Positions 7,301 to 11,750 of a stretch of 11,750 bases of DNA are shown piece after piece (the stretch's first letter is position 1; each line of letters opens with the position of its first letter). Origin of the DNA: Candidatus Falkowiibacteriota bacterium (lineage in GTDB: Archaea; Iainarchaeota; Iainarchaeia; Iainarchaeales; GCA-2688035). Position numbers and translations under genes: made by a program. The DNA lies in assembly GCA_017610485.1 (NCBI GenBank), contig JAFCBY010000052.1, positions 1 through 11,750 of the forward strand. Reading direction: 5' to 3'. The notes beneath the pieces are model-generated. The model was not told the DNA's origin. It made no database searches and saw nothing but the letters and a program-made list of their open reading frames with translations.

Positions 7301-9080
7301 CTCCAAAGCCGATGTCCAAAAGCTGGCGAAGCGACCATCCTGCGCAGTTGTGAGCAAGCAGGCTATTACATAAAAAGGTGTGTGAAGCCGTCGTGATATC
7401 AAAGACAAAATTGGAATCGTTCTTAACAGACTCAATTTTTCTTAGAGGAGCAGCTTTTTTGAAAGCAACGTCTCTCTTGGAAAACTTGAACTTATCTTGC
7501 ATTATTTTAATAGAATGGGAAAACAAACTTGCATTTGATTCAGGAATATATATCGAAAGAGCATAGAGTTGCTTCTTGGATTTTATTACAGTTCCCATGT
7601 ATTCCCTCTCACCAAAAGAGTCAATTGTTGAGAGAGAGGAGTTTATTCCCCTTGAATGCAACCAAAATTGCATTTGGCTCAGCAGAGTTTTTGAGGTCAA
7701 TCTTACAACGGCTCTCGAAACCCATGCATCGTCATTTCTAACAATGCCATCACCATCTATTACGCCCGAAACCATACCCCCAATGAACTCGCCAGAATAG
7801 TTCAAGAATTCTGTTGGAAAGTTTTTGTTTTCACTATAGGGCCTTATCTGATTAAACAACTCTCTCAACTCAAGAGATAAATCATTCAAGTTAACCCTGG
7901 ATAAATACTCTAACAATTTGTGGGTTTCACTGCTCTGAGAATTTAAATCGAAATAGATGTAGTGCTTATCCTTAAAGTAGCCTTCTGCAACAAAGAAGCC
8001 AATAAACCAGCCATCACTCGCATTCAAGGAAGACTTTTTACCCTCTTTCAAGGAAAAAGCCGGTGTCAAAGCATAGTTACCTAGACCCAATTCTCCTGCA
8101 GGCAATTCCCTCCGGCTATTCACAAGCGATTCAATAGGCTTTTTGAAAGTAGCATTACACTGCTTACACTTGTAGTGGTCAAAGCCATTTTTATTGCTCC
8201 TGTTCTTGAAAATATCTTTAGTGCCACATTCATCACATTCAAAGAAGGCCTTCTCTTGCTTCAAACTGATGAAGGGATGATCTTCAGTAACAATTAAATT
8301 GTGACCATTTTCTGAATTTACGGAAAGCAGAGTCTTGTCCGTTGGATGCCTCAAAACCCTTAACAAGTCGGTCCAGCCGTTTTCATCCAAAACTTCAAAT
8401 TCACTCGTATACTTTATCTCAAAATCGTTCTCTTTCACTATCTCAGAATCCACCAAATCAAACAGTTGCTCCAAAGCCAAACAAAACAATTTCCCTGAAA
8501 TTTTTTCCCTCACAACAACGGTTTCATTCCTGTAAAAAGAATAACCGCTAAAAACGCCGTTTCCCAAATCGTGAATGTGGAAGTCAGCCGACCTGTGTGC
8601 CTTTGAAATCTCCTCAGGGTAAATGTTTCTCAAAGCATACTCGGCTATAACTGCCCCGCTAATGTGGGCCTGCAGGCCTGACAAAGAGTATGAGGCATTG
8701 CTGTTTTCTGCAACGCGCCAGTCAACAAGCTGCACATAGTCGTCCACAATGCTGCTTATTTTTCCCAGGAAAGCCCTGCTGTCCCTCATGTTGCTTCTCT
8801 GCTGCCTGTAAAGGATGTACGCCTTGGCTGTCTTTGCATGCCCTGACTCAATAAGCTCTTTTTCTGCAGTGTCCTGAATGTCTTCAACGCTTGGGGGCCT
8901 GGTCCCAAACCGCATTTTTAGCCTGTGCACTATTTTCTCCGTTATTTCCTTGGCCATTGCCCTGTCCTGGCCGCCAACCGCCTTGGCAGCGGCAAAAATC
9001 GCGTCCTCTATCCTGTGGGGGTTAAAGGGAACAAGGGAACCGTCCCTCTTTTTCGCGTTTTCGAGAAATTTCTGTACCAT
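4278..9080 (-). CDS. nrdD: Anaerobic (class III) ribonucleotide reductase, two inteins, lacking its glycyl-radical tail
   Basis: NrdD reduces ribonucleotides to deoxyribonucleotides without oxygen. The 1600-residue precursor has an ATP-cone (about residues 4-95, RDGSLVPFNPHRIEDAI) and then a ten-stranded barrel interrupted by inteins at 181-578 and 632-1164. Spliced exteins are about 669 residues and include HIHDLG, CAGWSLRQLL, SRWGNQVPFTN, CCRLQLN, GEKTGSIGVVTINMP and GMNEC with the likely thiyl cysteine C1420. The zinc ribbon starts (CPVHGY, HETCP) but then diverges and stops at TGA 4280-4278; the glycyl-radical segment is in the next ORF. The frame stays open upstream to 9311, but I chose ATG 9080: it gives the family N-terminus, has GGAG 10 bases before it, and lies downstream of the TATA box at 9165-9172. 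Confidence 0.93.
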   Translation of the reverse strand: MVQKFLENAKKRDGSLVPFNPHRIEDAIFAAAKAVGGQDRAMAKEITEKIVHRLKMRFGTRPPSVEDIQDTAEKELIESGHAKTAKAYILYRQQRSNMRDSRAFLGKISSIVDDYVQLVDWRVAENSNASYSLSGLQAHISGAVIAEYALRNIYPEEISKAHRSADFHIHDLGNGVFSGYSFYRNETVVVREKISGKLFCLALEQLFDLVDSEIVKENDFEIKYTSEFEVLDENGWTDLLRVLRHPTDKTLLSVNSENGHNLIVTEDHPFISLKQEKAFFECDECGTKDIFKNRSNKNGFDHYKCKQCNATFKKPIESLVNSRRELPAGELGLGNYALTPAFSLKEGKKSSLNASDGWFIGFFVAEGYFKDKHYIYFDLNSQSSETHKLLEYLSRVNLNDLSLELRELFNQIRPYSENKNFPTEFLNYSGEFIGGMVSGVIDGDGIVRNDDAWVSRAVVRLTSKTLLSQMQFWLHSRGINSSLSTIDSFGEREYMGTVIKSKKQLYALSIYIPESNASLFSHSIKIMQDKFKFSKRDVAFKKAAPLRKIESVKNDSNFVFDITTASHTFLCNSLLAHNCAGWSLRQLLDIGFGGVPGRISAKPAKHFNAALGQIVNFMGTLQNEWAGAQAFSVHPKETIIIRDKKGGIKVVRIGAFCDDLIQKSSGVVKLSNGLEYAEMAEENCQALSFDCKTGKLAWKRITKAVRHPISDPLHLVRTNKGPVFVSKSHSVFSLNTHHYLSKKGANLFHFISENQPLHSYDLGSTGLQLGISAPDKLVGKLVDDGLVESTLMNYDENPSRHFAVYSPESAKEMLVKQTVDLSPASKEVKTRNVNASNICAVSSVDLPQQDSLDLFELIKGNKTLSELVWVKLTEGQVNEIKKNIRKECSLGALSLKCGKGRGYIWSALKNKKISFDLFARFCSDKKCRLVNFKEQQGIASVLKGNKLKWFVKLAAWYVSEGWRVYKHSLGVSQKGKYVKEILALVKNLGVNHFVQNYPSGKKQIIMDGIIPTAIVSLCGEYCENKKVPEFLFYLKDELKSDFINEVVKGDGYKKGNNKAIVTTSNLLATGLNLLATSLGFRTSIKVRHLENFEEKRQSKTGRFTRYELLIHNKSDPVVLGFGDFESAPVFENKEMASKAEYEYDLSVEESECFVGGVGLFALHNSSFDTYLAPLVKNDNLSYERVKQSMQEFIFAINATSRWGNQVPFTNLTMDWVVSDDLKDVPVLLGGKDQDSTYSDYKDEMDLINKAFIEVMLEGDSDHRVFTFPIPTYNVTRDFDWDSENAQKLFEMTAKYGIPYFQNFINSSLKPSDVRSMCCRLQLNVKELMQKTGGLFGSGEKTGSIGVVTINMPKLGFLARDEADFFEKLDNLLYLAKESLEIKRKEVNRNMKNGLLPWSKRYLGTLDQHFSTIGLVGMNECLVNFMETTLVSNDGKNFALKTLDFFRSRLTDFQDETGHIYNLEATPAEGTSYRLAKIDRKNYPGIKSSGEENPYYTNSTQLPVSYSDDIFEVLRHQDELQCKYTGGTVLHGFLGEAMDSGEACSKLVKKIAYGFKMPYYTITPTFSICPVHGYIKGKHETCPIQIREKEVSKNEEMQCTM
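4304..4320 (-). promoter_or_regulatory. Strong internal Shine-Dalgarno for the glycyl-radical ORF
   Basis: AAAGGAGGT on the minus strand (4320-4312, core GGAGG 4317-4313) lies inside the 3' end of the main nrdD frame. It is spaced 9 bases from the ATG at 4303-4301. It is the best SD match I found in the window and decides the start of the 48-residue ORF. Ribosomes finishing the main ORF at 4278 would also be within reach for reinitiation. Confidence 0.7.
5589..7187 (-). other. Intein 2 of NrdD (533 aa, LAGLIDADG homing endonuclease)
   Basis: The intein interrupts the extein sequence AGAQAF/SSFDTYLAP, which is continuous in other NrdD proteins. It starts at Ser (SVHPKETIIIRD, block A) and ends FALHN (block G), with Ser as the +1 nucleophile. 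Block B is FVSKSHSVF; block F is EYDLSVEESECFVGG. The endonuclease motifs are LAAWYVSEGW (block C, with the catalytic-type Glu) and EVVKGDGYK (block E, with Asp). Both acidic positions and all splicing residues are present, so it looks competent for splicing and perhaps for DNA cleavage. About 200 residues between block B and block C form an extra region (KGNKTLSELVWVKL...RGYIWSALKN) that may bind DNA. Confidence 0.93.
7347..8540 (-). other. Intein 1 of NrdD (398 aa, LAGLIDADG homing endonuclease with zinc ribbon)
   Basis: The intein interrupts SGY/CAGWSLRQLL. Its first residue is Ser (SFYRNETVVVREKISG, block A) and it ends SLLAHN (block G); the +1 residue is Cys, which is also the conserved NrdD active-site-region cysteine. 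Block B is IVTEDHPF (TxxH) and block F is FVFDITTASHTFL. Endonuclease motifs are FIGFFVAEGYF and VSGVIDGDGIV, with the acidic residues intact. Between block B and the endonuclease lies a zinc-ribbon-like CDEC...CKQC module at about intein residues 102-128. By eye this region is richer in A+T than the flanking extein, which fits mobility. Confidence 0.94.
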
Positions 9081-9164
9081 TTCAAAACAACTCCAGATTC
9101 TAAAAGCTCTCTCCCAAAAAATTTCGGATTTTAAACCAGTAGACAAGAATAAAGTGCCGTGACA

Positions 9165-9172
9165 TATATAAA
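9165..9172 (-). promoter_or_regulatory. TATA box of the nrdD operon
   Basis: TTTATATA on the minus strand is an excellent archaeal TATA element, preceded by a short ATCATCC stretch where a BRE would lie. Counting about 26 bases from its centre puts the transcript start near 9142. This gives a leader of about 60 bases that includes the GGAG before ATG 9080, and it excludes the longer reading frame starting at 9311. Confidence 0.65.
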
Positions 9173-9212
9173 GGATGATTATAGTTGAGTTAACGTTTGG
9201 GAAGCGAATTTT

Positions 9213-9243
9213 GAAAAAGCAAAAAATTTGGTTTCTAAACCAA
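9213..9243 (-). terminator. Hairpin and oligo-T terminator upstream of nrdD
   Basis: On the minus strand TTGGTT (9243-9238) pairs with AACCAA (9233-9228) around a TAGA loop. One A, six T (9226-9221), GC and five more T (9218-9214) follow. This ends any minus-strand transcript started from the TATA box near 9530, and insulates the nrdD promoter about 40 bases further on. No gene stop lies directly before it, so its transcript would have a roughly 160-base non-coding 3' part after the small ORF at 9401-9502. Confidence 0.55.
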
Positions 9244-9400
9244 GAGTGGGAAAATTTCTCAGACCAGTTAGGAAATTTGATTCCGGCAAAGTTAGGGCAT
9301 TTGGAAACCAATCATAAACAAGAGAATATAGGTTTGAAGCGAGGGATTTTTGCAGGGCTTGATTGCCGGACCTATTCACACGCTTTCCTGTTGTTCATTA

Positions 9401-9502
9401 TTAAGCCGTCGTTGAGCTCGAACCAGGGGCCACATTCTCTAAGGGGATAGGCAGCACAATTGCCAAAGCCAGCAGGCCAATTAGTAAAATCTTGCCCCTC
9501 AT
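9401..9502 (-). CDS. Small signal-peptide-like ORF (33 aa), probably leaderless
   Basis: The ORF encodes MRGKILLIGLLALAIVLPIP followed by a short polar tail (LENVAPGSSSTTA) and TAA. A basic start, a 14-residue hydrophobic core and the polar end are the shape of a secretion signal or a single-span micropeptide. A TATA box centred 29 bases upstream puts the transcript start at or next to the ATG, i.e. leaderless; no SD is present. It is either a real small membrane peptide or the surviving 5' end of a secreted-protein gene whose body has decayed. No homologue recognised. Confidence 0.4.
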   Translation of the reverse strand: MRGKILLIGLLALAIVLPIPLENVAPGSSSTTA

Positions 9503-9527
9503 TTAGATTTATCATAGTCCAAACCAG

Positions 9528-9535
9528 TATTTATA
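9528..9535 (-). promoter_or_regulatory. TATA box for the small signal-peptide ORF
   Basis: TATAAATA on the minus strand, preceded by CAAAC. The distance to the ATG at 9502 is about 29 bases from the box centre, the usual spacing for a leaderless archaeal transcript. Confidence 0.45.
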
Positions 9536-9593
9536 GTTTGTTTTTGGGGGAGCCGCAGCGCAAACCACAATTTTTTCAAATTTCTTCGCATTG

Positions 9594-9605
9594 TTTTTTA
9601 AAAAC
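9594..9605 (+). promoter_or_regulatory. Possible TATA-like element for the PCC-domain gene
   Basis: TTTTTTAAAAAC on the plus strand is centred about 30 bases before the chosen ATG at 9630. No SD precedes that ATG, so a leaderless transcript is the simplest reading. The element is a poor TATA match, and the surrounding sequence is generally A+T-rich. Confidence 0.25.
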
Positions 9606-9629
9606 AAATCACCAAAATTTTTATTGCCT

Positions 9630-10016
9630 ATGACTCCCTTTATCGATTCGACGCTCTTTAAAAAAAAGGCTGAAAAGAAAACCCTTGCATTGGTTCTCTC
9701 CGAGGGCGAGAACGTTCTCTCCTGCATAAGGCAGGCAATGAAAGACCATGGTGTAAGAGAGTGCAATGTGGGCGACATAAATGGAAAAATCAGGCTTGGG
9801 CTCATAAACTTTTTTGAAAGAAGCCAGTTCAAGTCCCTGCGACTGGAGAACCAGGCCATGCTTAGGGCGTCAGGCCGCTTCAAGCTAAGTGGGGGCGACC
9901 TATGGGGCAGCATGAATGTCTCAACAGCGGGAAAAAAGGTCACAACAGGGACGTTTGTGAGAGGAACCGCTGCGGAAGGCCTTGAAATAAAACTCGGCTT
10001 TGTCAAAGACAGGTAA
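9630..10016 (+). CDS. PCC/DUF296-like domain protein
   Basis: The 128-residue product contains SEGENVLSCIRQAMKDHGV, then GKIRLGLINFFERSQFKSL, then LRASGRFKLSGGDLWGSMNV and a closing KVTTGTFVRGT...LEIKLGFV. This order fits the PCC (plant and prokaryote conserved, DUF296) fold, a trimeric domain found in small archaeal proteins and plant AT-hook proteins. The histidines that often bind metal in prokaryotic members are not evident, so this is a divergent member. I use ATG 9630 rather than 9591, since the 13 extra residues are unlike the family. It stands alone on the plus strand, 10 bases from the convergent FTR end. Function unknown. Confidence 0.65.
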   Translation: MTPFIDSTLFKKKAEKKTLALVLSEGENVLSCIRQAMKDHGVRECNVGDINGKIRLGLINFFERSQFKSLRLENQAMLRASGRFKLSGGDLWGSMNVSTAGKKVTTGTFVRGTAAEGLEIKLGFVKDR

Positions 10017-10026
10017 ACTGCTTTCG

Positions 10027-10131
10027 TTAAGGCTTTTCCTTCTTCCAAAACAGCCTGCACTTGCAGTGCCCGTCCTCCTCTATTTCTTTCCAGTGGTAGG
10101 CACAAGGGCAGATTACTTGCGTGTCCTGCAT
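10027..10131 (-). CDS. C-terminal part of ferredoxin:thioredoxin reductase catalytic chain, shifted frame
   Basis: This 34-codon stretch reads MQDTQVICPCAYHWKEIEED, then GHCKCRLFW. It is the unmistakable second half of the FTR catalytic subunit, supplying the second CPC and the CxC that ligate the [4Fe-4S] cluster and form the active disulfide. It is in a different frame from the first half and joins it at a run of six C (10137-10132). It has its own ATG at 10131, with GGAGA 9 bases before it, so independent translation is conceivable. One more C in the run would fuse both parts. It ends 10 bases from the PCC gene stop. Confidence 0.75.
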   Translation of the reverse strand: MQDTQVICPCAYHWKEIEEDGHCKCRLFWKKEKP

Positions 10132-10343
10132 GGGGGGAAGTCTCCGGTCAAAGCGCGGCATGGACAGTAGGGCTTTCCATGCAGCTTTTGGTTTGCCGCA
10201 AGCGCCTTTACCGTCATTTCGAGAAGCTTGGGCTCAGAATTGAGGGCAAGCCCTGCTGTTTTGGCATGGACCCTGCTTTTTTCAAGTATTTCCTTTTCAA
10301 TTGGATTAATACTGTTGTCCAGATGCAAGAAATAGGACCTCAA
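10113..10343 (-). CDS. N-terminal part of ferredoxin:thioredoxin reductase catalytic chain
   Basis: FTR passes electrons from ferredoxin to a thioredoxin or glutaredoxin-like disulfide. This 76-codon frame has the helical N-terminus (IEKEILEKSRVHAKTAG), then LHGKPYCPCRALTGD with C60/C62, the first CPC motif. It then runs out of frame (FPPCRTRK, TAA) at a six-C run, while the rest of FTR continues in the -1 frame. The frame starts at TTG 10343, overlapping the glutaredoxin TGA. An internal TTG at 10328 has TGAGGT 8 bases upstream and may be the true start. Unless frameshifting or assembly error restores the frame, the single-chain enzyme is broken. Confidence 0.75.
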   Translation of the reverse strand: MRSYFLHLDNSINPIEKEILEKSRVHAKTAGLALNSEPKLLEMTVKALAANQKLHGKPYCPCRALTGDFPPCRTRK

Positions 10344-10573
10344 AGCCCGAGGGCTTCCTTTAATACAGGCTCGTTAAAGCCCACAATTATCTTGCCGTCA
10401 ATGTCAATCACTGGAACGCCTGTCTGCCCACTTTTTTCCATCATTTCCTTCGAGGCCGCCTGGTCTGTGCCGACGTCCTTTGCGGTAAACTCGACATTGT
10501 GCTCTTTCAAAAAGTCTTTTGCCATCGTGCAGAAAGGGCAAGCTTGCGTTGAGTAAACAATTACGTTTGCCAT
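10340..10573 (-). CDS. Glutaredoxin-like protein
   Basis: A 77-residue thioredoxin-fold protein: MANVIVYSTQACPFCTMAKD carries the CPFC active site (C12, C15), TGVPVIDIDG has the cis-proline loop, and IIVGFNEPVLKEAL closes the fold as in NrdH/glutaredoxins. ATG 10573 is preceded at 9 bases by AGGTG; the GTG at 10585 overlaps that SD and is not likely used. It lies 20 bases after the DsbA-like gene and overlaps the FTR start, so it may take electrons from FTR. Nearby nrdD suggests it could reduce the ribonucleotide reductase (inference). Confidence 0.9.
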   Translation of the reverse strand: MANVIVYSTQACPFCTMAKDFLKEHNVEFTAKDVGTDQAASKEMMEKSGQTGVPVIDIDGKIIVGFNEPVLKEALGL

Positions 10574-10593
10574 TTTTGAAAACACCTGAATAA

Positions 10594-11739
10594 TCAGCAG
10601 TATCCTTCGCTGCCTGAACCTGTTTCAGAGCCAAATCCTGGCGACGGTGTTTCAGATGAAAGCAACTGGCTGCATTCTTCCGGCTGGGTTTCAAAGGCAT
10701 CGCATATTAACTGCTTCAGCGCCTCCGGCGACCTACTTGGACTAACCAGGGTACCGTTTACAACAAACGCAGGAGAGCCTTGCACGCCGTAATCCTCGTT
10801 AAGCTGCTTGTGAACGTTGTACTGGGGAAAGCTCCCGCTTAGCCAGGAAGCTTTGTCCTCATAGGCAGCGGTTATGCCAAATTCCCTGTCTGCATCTTCC
10901 GCACAGGCATCAACCATTGGCTGGTTGACCCCGGTTTTGTTAAGGCAATCAGCTGAATCGCCGCTTAGAACAAAGCAATTCAGGTATTTGAAGTATTTTT
11001 CACGCTGTGTTTCTTGTATACAGTACTGCCTGGTGTTTTCTTCAATTTCATCCAAGTCGTGCATTATGTAAGAAACAAACTTCACGTCAATATCCGCATT
11101 ATTTCCAAGAAGCTTCATCACAGGAAGCAATGCTTTTTGGGCTTGCAGACCGTAAGGGCAGTAGCTCATCACAAAAAGCTCTACTGTGGGCACTTCGGCC
11201 GTGGAAACTTCCACGGGCTCCGGCGGTTCTACGACTGGAATTTCGAGTTCCTCATTCAGGAACAGTACTGTTCCCGAAATCGCGTTTCCGCTTCTTGTAA
11301 GGTAGAGTTCCTGCGGCCCGAGTGATTCGCCGTCCTTAATGATGTCAAGTGTAACAACGTAAAAGTCGTCGTCAAAGGGCTCAATTGATTGCACTTCACC
11401 CTCAACGCCCTGCGGCTCCAAAATGTTTTCATTCAAATAAGCTTCAACTGTTGCCTCAAGGGCGCCCATATCCACTGTTGGATCAACCGGTGCCGGCCCA
11501 AGGACAGGCATTGATATAAGGCCAATTCCAAGCCCTGGCAGGACTGCCTGGCCAAGAATCATTCCAACAACAAGTGCTATCACAACGCCTACAGCCATGC
11601 TTGCGTCAAGCTTTTTTGCAAAGTCCTTGATAGAGCTTTGCTTTATTTCCTTCTTTTTCTCGGTCAACTCATCTTTAGGAGTCTCATCTTGAGGGATTTC
11701 CTCTGGAGGAGTCTCATCCTGCGGATTTTCTTCGCCCAT
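10594..11739 (-). CDS. Membrane-anchored DsbA/GILT-like thioredoxin-fold protein
   Basis: The 381-residue protein starts with an acidic, proline-rich cytosolic tail (1-30, containing a 10-residue repeat), then one membrane span (about 47-66), then an outside domain. A small alpha/beta region (about 90-165) and a proline linker lead to the thioredoxin fold: VELFVMSYCPYGLQAQKALL, with CPYG at 194-197 where the second active-site cysteine is Gly. Further cysteines at 240, 255, 265, 279, 346 and 356 resemble those in DsbA/GILT-like proteins. A GSPAFVVNG cis-Pro loop is at 321-329, and the chain ends in GYC. It probably acts in thiol chemistry outside the membrane. The ATG is 11 bases from the window edge, so its promoter is not visible. 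Confidence 0.85.
   Translation of the reverse strand: MGEENPQDETPPEEIPQDETPKDELTEKKKEIKQSSIKDFAKKLDASMAVGVVIALVVGMILGQAVLPGLGIGLISMPVLGPAPVDPTVDMGALEATVEAYLNENILEPQGVEGEVQSIEPFDDDFYVVTLDIIKDGESLGPQELYLTRSGNAISGTVLFLNEELEIPVVEPPEPVEVSTAEVPTVELFVMSYCPYGLQAQKALLPVMKLLGNNADIDVKFVSYIMHDLDEIEENTRQYCIQETQREKYFKYLNCFVLSGDSADCLNKTGVNQPMVDACAEDADREFGITAAYEDKASWLSGSFPQYNVHKQLNEDYGVQGSPAFVVNGTLVSPSRSPEALKQLICDAFETQPEECSQLLSSETPSPGFGSETGSGSEGYC
11677..11730. repeat. 30-base tandem repeat in the DsbA-like gene
   Basis: AGGAGTCTCATC on the plus strand occurs at 11677 and 11707, each followed by a similar 12 bases. The period is exactly 30 bases, i.e. ten codons, giving PQDETP twice in the cytosolic tail. 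This is a recent in-frame duplication in a disordered region. Confidence 0.7.
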
Positions 11740-11750
11740 TATACTAATTC

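Larger units (their letters stand above)
9213..9505 (-). ncRNA. Candidate short transcript between nrdD and the PCC gene
   Basis: A TATA box (9528-9535) and a hairpin/T-tract terminator (9213-9243) on the same strand bracket about 290 bases. Only the first 102 bases have a persuasive ORF. The remainder has no family-like coding frame. It can form a further stem, AAATTTC with GAAATTT (9278-9252), with a 13-base loop. It could be an untranslated tail, a small regulatory RNA, or the remnant of a decayed gene. Speculative; no known RNA family recognised. Confidence 0.25.

Noticed and set aside
9081..9311. 77-residue N-terminal extension of NrdD from a start at 9311
   Set aside because: It is unlike the family, contains the TATA box at 9165-9172 and the upstream terminator, and ATG 9080 has an SD and gives a normal ATP-cone start.
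9175..9450. Plus-strand 91-codon ORF
   Set aside because: It starts right at the nrdD TATA box, has no SD or family-like motifs, and crosses the hairpin terminator and the small minus-strand ORF.
9401..9450. Possible tRNA, from a GGTTCGAGCTC T-loop-like stretch on the minus strand
   Set aside because: The flanking bases do not pair as a T stem and no acceptor or anticodon arm could be built.
1..11750. CRISPR array, insertion sequence or attachment site
   Set aside because: No regularly spaced repeats, transposase motifs or flanking duplications were seen; the only clear mobile elements are the two inteins.

Overview
The window looks archaeal. It encodes an NMD3-type ribosome factor, an aCPSF2-type beta-CASP ribonuclease, a class III (anaerobic) ribonucleotide reductase interrupted by two inteins, TATA boxes 25-30 bases before starts, and oligo-T terminators. 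Short genes, the CPYG-type extracytoplasmic thioredoxin-fold protein and frequent TTG starts after good Shine-Dalgarno (SD) sequences would fit a DPANN-like anaerobe, but that placement is only an inference.

Layout: (1) 2-166, + strand, the tail of an unidentified protein; its stop overlaps the stop of NMD3 within one CTAG. (2) 163-2970, - strand, a tightly packed set: aCPSF2-like nuclease, a polytopic membrane protein (ATGA overlap), then NMD3 (4-base gap). (3) 2997-9080, - strand, a redox/deoxynucleotide operon: nrdD (1600 codons, two LAGLIDADG inteins), a 48-codon ORF with its own strong SD carrying the glycyl-radical segment of NrdD, nrdG, a DUF1858 CxxC protein and a 2[4Fe-4S] ferredoxin. 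It ends at a hairpin terminator overlapping the ferredoxin stop codon. (4) 9081-9629, a non-coding-looking stretch holding the nrdD TATA box, a hairpin/oligo-T terminator and a small leaderless signal-peptide ORF. (5) 9630-10016, + strand, a PCC/DUF296-like protein. (6) 10027-11739, - strand, a thiol redox group: DsbA-like membrane-anchored protein, glutaredoxin, and a ferredoxin:thioredoxin reductase catalytic chain broken into two frames.

The genes fit together as anaerobic deoxynucleotide synthesis (NrdD plus the radical SAM activase NrdG) with nearby thiol and electron carriers (DUF1858 protein, ferredoxin, glutaredoxin, FTR). The most striking observation is that the glycyl-radical residue of NrdD is not in the main NrdD frame. 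It lies in a separate overlapping ORF beginning with ATG behind an AAGGAGG SD, and the break falls inside the C-terminal zinc ribbon. FTR is broken in a similar way between its cysteine motifs. Both breaks sit in 6-base homopolymers, so assembly or sequencing error is the main rival explanation and should be tested first.
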